From contig OX578278.1 of NCBI GenBank assembly GCA_951217055.1, forward strand, positions 41,203,115 through 41,267,114: DNA of 64,000 nt. The letters run 5' to 3'. Every line of letters starts with the position of its first letter. Position 1 is the stretch's first letter. This DNA comes from Gerris lacustris. Its lineage: Eukaryota; Arthropoda; Insecta; Hemiptera; Gerridae. The notes under the pieces are model-generated. The model had not been told where the DNA came from. It was given only the letters and a program-made list of their open reading frames with translations, and made no database searches. Below are positions 61,899 through 64,000 of this stretch, piece by piece. Position numbers and translations under genes: made by a program.

Positions 61899-62120
61899 GT
61901 GTAAGATTGTTACTCCCCTATGTTTTTTTAAGAATGTAAATGACTGACTAAATAACTATTAAAACAAAGGGATGCTTAGTCCAATGTACTTAGGGACAAA
62001 GGAATATCACTTCTGTTTTTATTAGGGGAGTAACAGTCTAAAGAACATTCCATACACCTTCTTTAGATTGTTAATCCCATCTGTTTTTTATAAAGGGAGT
62101 AACGATCTAAAGAAGTGCCA
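61899..62120. mobile_element. Fold-back miniature element, full copy
   Basis: It starts GTAAGATTGTTACTCCCCTA, carries TGACTAAATAACTATTAAAA, CAAAGGGATGCTTAGTCCAA, GGGACAAAGGAATATCACTT, and ends TAACGATCTAAAGAAGTGCC. It is collinear with 52035-52266 over the whole length. Confidence 0.8.
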
Positions 62121-62613
62121 GGTTTGCTCAATGTTTGACCCGCCTATGTTAAAATTGGAACCTCTGTGCAAGGTTAATTTTTTTTATTAAAGCTCTATTC
62201 TGGGGATCACTTATAGGAATCACCTAGATGTCATAAAGCAATGAATAACTATGCAAATTTGAGCATTCAGCTTTACAGGGCCTAATCACAGCCAATCTAA
62301 ATTTTCCTTGAGGCAAACCAAAAATAAGAATGAGAGAATTGTTACATCCTATAATAGAAGTTTCTGCTCCAGACACAATGCTCACCAAAAAAAAATAAAA
62401 AAAAAAAAAAAATAAAATGCACCATTTGCATAACGGATTTTTTTTTTTTAATTGGAATAGTCTTAGGTTTTATTTCATGCATAAAAGTTAGCATTAAATC
62501 TTGCATCATCTTAATGAGCTTTGGGTTAACATTCAATGGAGCAGCTTTGATCAATCATTTAATAAAGTTTATTTAAATAACATTTTAACTTAACTTAATT
62601 TTTCCAGTTCTCA

Positions 62614-63176
62614 AGTTTTTAAGGTTTTGTAGATCCTTTTCGAAACCCTTATGCCGAGGGTGATGTCTCTGTCCGTCCATCGCTCTTTGGTTCATATCTC
62701 CCGAACTATTTAAGCTAATGAGTTGTATTTAAAACTCCGGTGCAGTTTTTTGACCCACACATAGGAAGAATAGAGAGAAGTTAAAAATTAAATATGCACA
62801 TGCGCATATTCTTTACTGGTTTTATGAGTAGAATTTTTTTTTTTTTTAAAAAAACACCCTATAACGGCTAGTCCATGCAAATACCTTATTATTGTGCGAT
62901 AAAAATTTCCAGGGAAAAAAGAAAATACATTGTTGTTAACAATAAAAAACATTGTGAAGGCACTTCTTTAGTTTGTTACTCCCTTTATAAAAAAACAGAT
63001 GGGATTAACAATCTAAAGAAGGTGTATGGAATGACCAAGGACCCCTTACTCCACTTGGTTCTTCTCTTTGTTTTGTTTTTAAGGGCTTTCCATCTATTTT
63101 TTTTACTTTCATATAGGTGAATAATAATAAAATATAAGATATGCTTAATAATCAACAAAACCCTAAAAAGTACTCG
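62614..63176 (+). repeat. Dispersed repeat, copy 2 (partner 2426-3076)
   Basis: Same word order as the copy in the NRF1 intron. At 62959-63022 it carries the hairpin part of the fold-back family (CACTTCTTTAGTTTGTTACT against AACAATCTAAAGAAGG) in place of the C tract of the other copy. The NRF1-type word has decayed to TGCACATGCGCA. Confidence 0.7.
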
Positions 63177-63205
63177 GATGCAAATAAAATTGGCCAATAC
63201 CATTA

Positions 63206-63208
<3 letters not shown>

Positions 63209-63251
<43 letters not shown>

Positions 63252-64000
63252 GAATCCATTTAATTTAGTTCAGAAATTAGTTTCCATTATTTTCTTAAAA
63301 ATTGCCCCATTTACTTGGTTAAATGTATTTTTAAAAAAATGCCATTTTAAAGTTATTACCCAAATTAATAAGGTAATTTATAATTTAGGGCAAATGCTGC
63401 ATGCTAAAATTCTAACTTTTATTTATATTTAAAAAAAATTTACTAATATAATAATTATTTTTTATTTAATATACATTTGGACCTCCTTTTAAGAAACTTC
63501 TGTTTAACAGAAATCTTTGTGTAAAAAATTGTTTAATGTCCCCACAAATTCTCCATGTAAACTTGTTTCTATAGATGAAAATATTTTTTCTACAACAAAT
63601 AAAATTCATAGAAATAAGGATAATGATCCATGCGACAAACTTTCTGTGAATTAATATTGGTGTTGTGTTTGGATTCCAATATATATATTCTCTAGCTCTA
63701 GTAATTTTGCTTATTCTTACCTCCATTAGTTTAAATGAAATTGGAATCTTTGCTCAGTATAGAATAGGCATTTATAAAGCTTTTGACTCTTTACTGCGTA
63801 ATTTACTCACCCTACAAAATGTCAAGAAAATCATTATTTCTTTCAGAAAAAAATAATCTAATAATAGATGCAGATAAAGTAATCAACAAAGAAGAATCCC
63901 ATAAATATTAAATTTCTCCGAGTTCAGTTTGAAGATCTGGGATTTAATATTTAAACTTGCCAAAAAGGTGGAAATTTTAAAATAAGATCTAGAGGTTGTA
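63209..64000. other. Terminal region with poly-T tract, no gene seen
   Basis: A run of nearly 40 T (63209-63247) followed by AT-rich sequence. Short reading frames on both strands lack recognisable domains or splice context. Confidence 0.5.

Noticed and set aside
62342..62554. A 70-codon minus-strand frame
   Set aside because: Contains long poly-A/T-derived Lys and Phe runs and no domain; not credible as a gene.

Overview
The window is AT-rich animal DNA with spliced genes, almost certainly from an insect. Two of its three genes have a clearly insect character: an erect-wing/NRF1 transcription factor, and a PSI (P-element somatic inhibitor)-type KH protein with duplicated A/B motifs. The species cannot be fixed from the sequence. 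Introns and spacers are large and full of transposon remnants.

Layout. (1) 1-4895, plus strand: the last three coding exons of an NRF1/erect wing homologue, whose 5' part lies outside the window. (2) 4896-20600: about 15.7 kb without a host gene, holding SINE-like copies, the 3' end of a non-LTR retrotransposon, a broken Ty1/copia remnant, a pogo/Tigger-type miniature element and several paired repeats. (3) 20601-32861, minus strand: a complete 11-exon gene for the mitochondrial trifunctional enzyme beta subunit (3-ketoacyl-CoA thiolase, 476 aa), with several nested transposons in its introns. (4) 32862-33409: a 548-bp spacer that must hold the start regions of two divergent genes. (5) 33410-57015, plus strand: a complete 12-exon PSI/FUBP-type gene (632 aa) with three visible KH domains where the family normally has four, followed by a long AT-rich 3' region. 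(6) about 60200-64000: downstream sequence made mostly of repeats.

The three genes are ordinary housekeeping or regulatory genes and do not form one pathway: nuclear control of transcription, mitochondrial fatty-acid beta-oxidation, and splicing or RNA binding. All exon joins given here were checked for phase and GT/AG borders by reading the sequence.

The most unusual content is the transposon layer. Several elements have recognisable target-site duplications (TTAA, TA or 8-bp hAT-like) and no transposase, and they sit inside one another up to three deep. One such nest fills most of the PSI intron where the exon for the third KH domain would be expected. A perfect NRF1 binding palindrome lies in an intron of the NRF1 homologue itself, carried there by a repeat. 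Long fold-back elements lie inside PSI introns, and one PSI exon is preceded by a TG dinucleotide tract instead of a normal pyrimidine tract.
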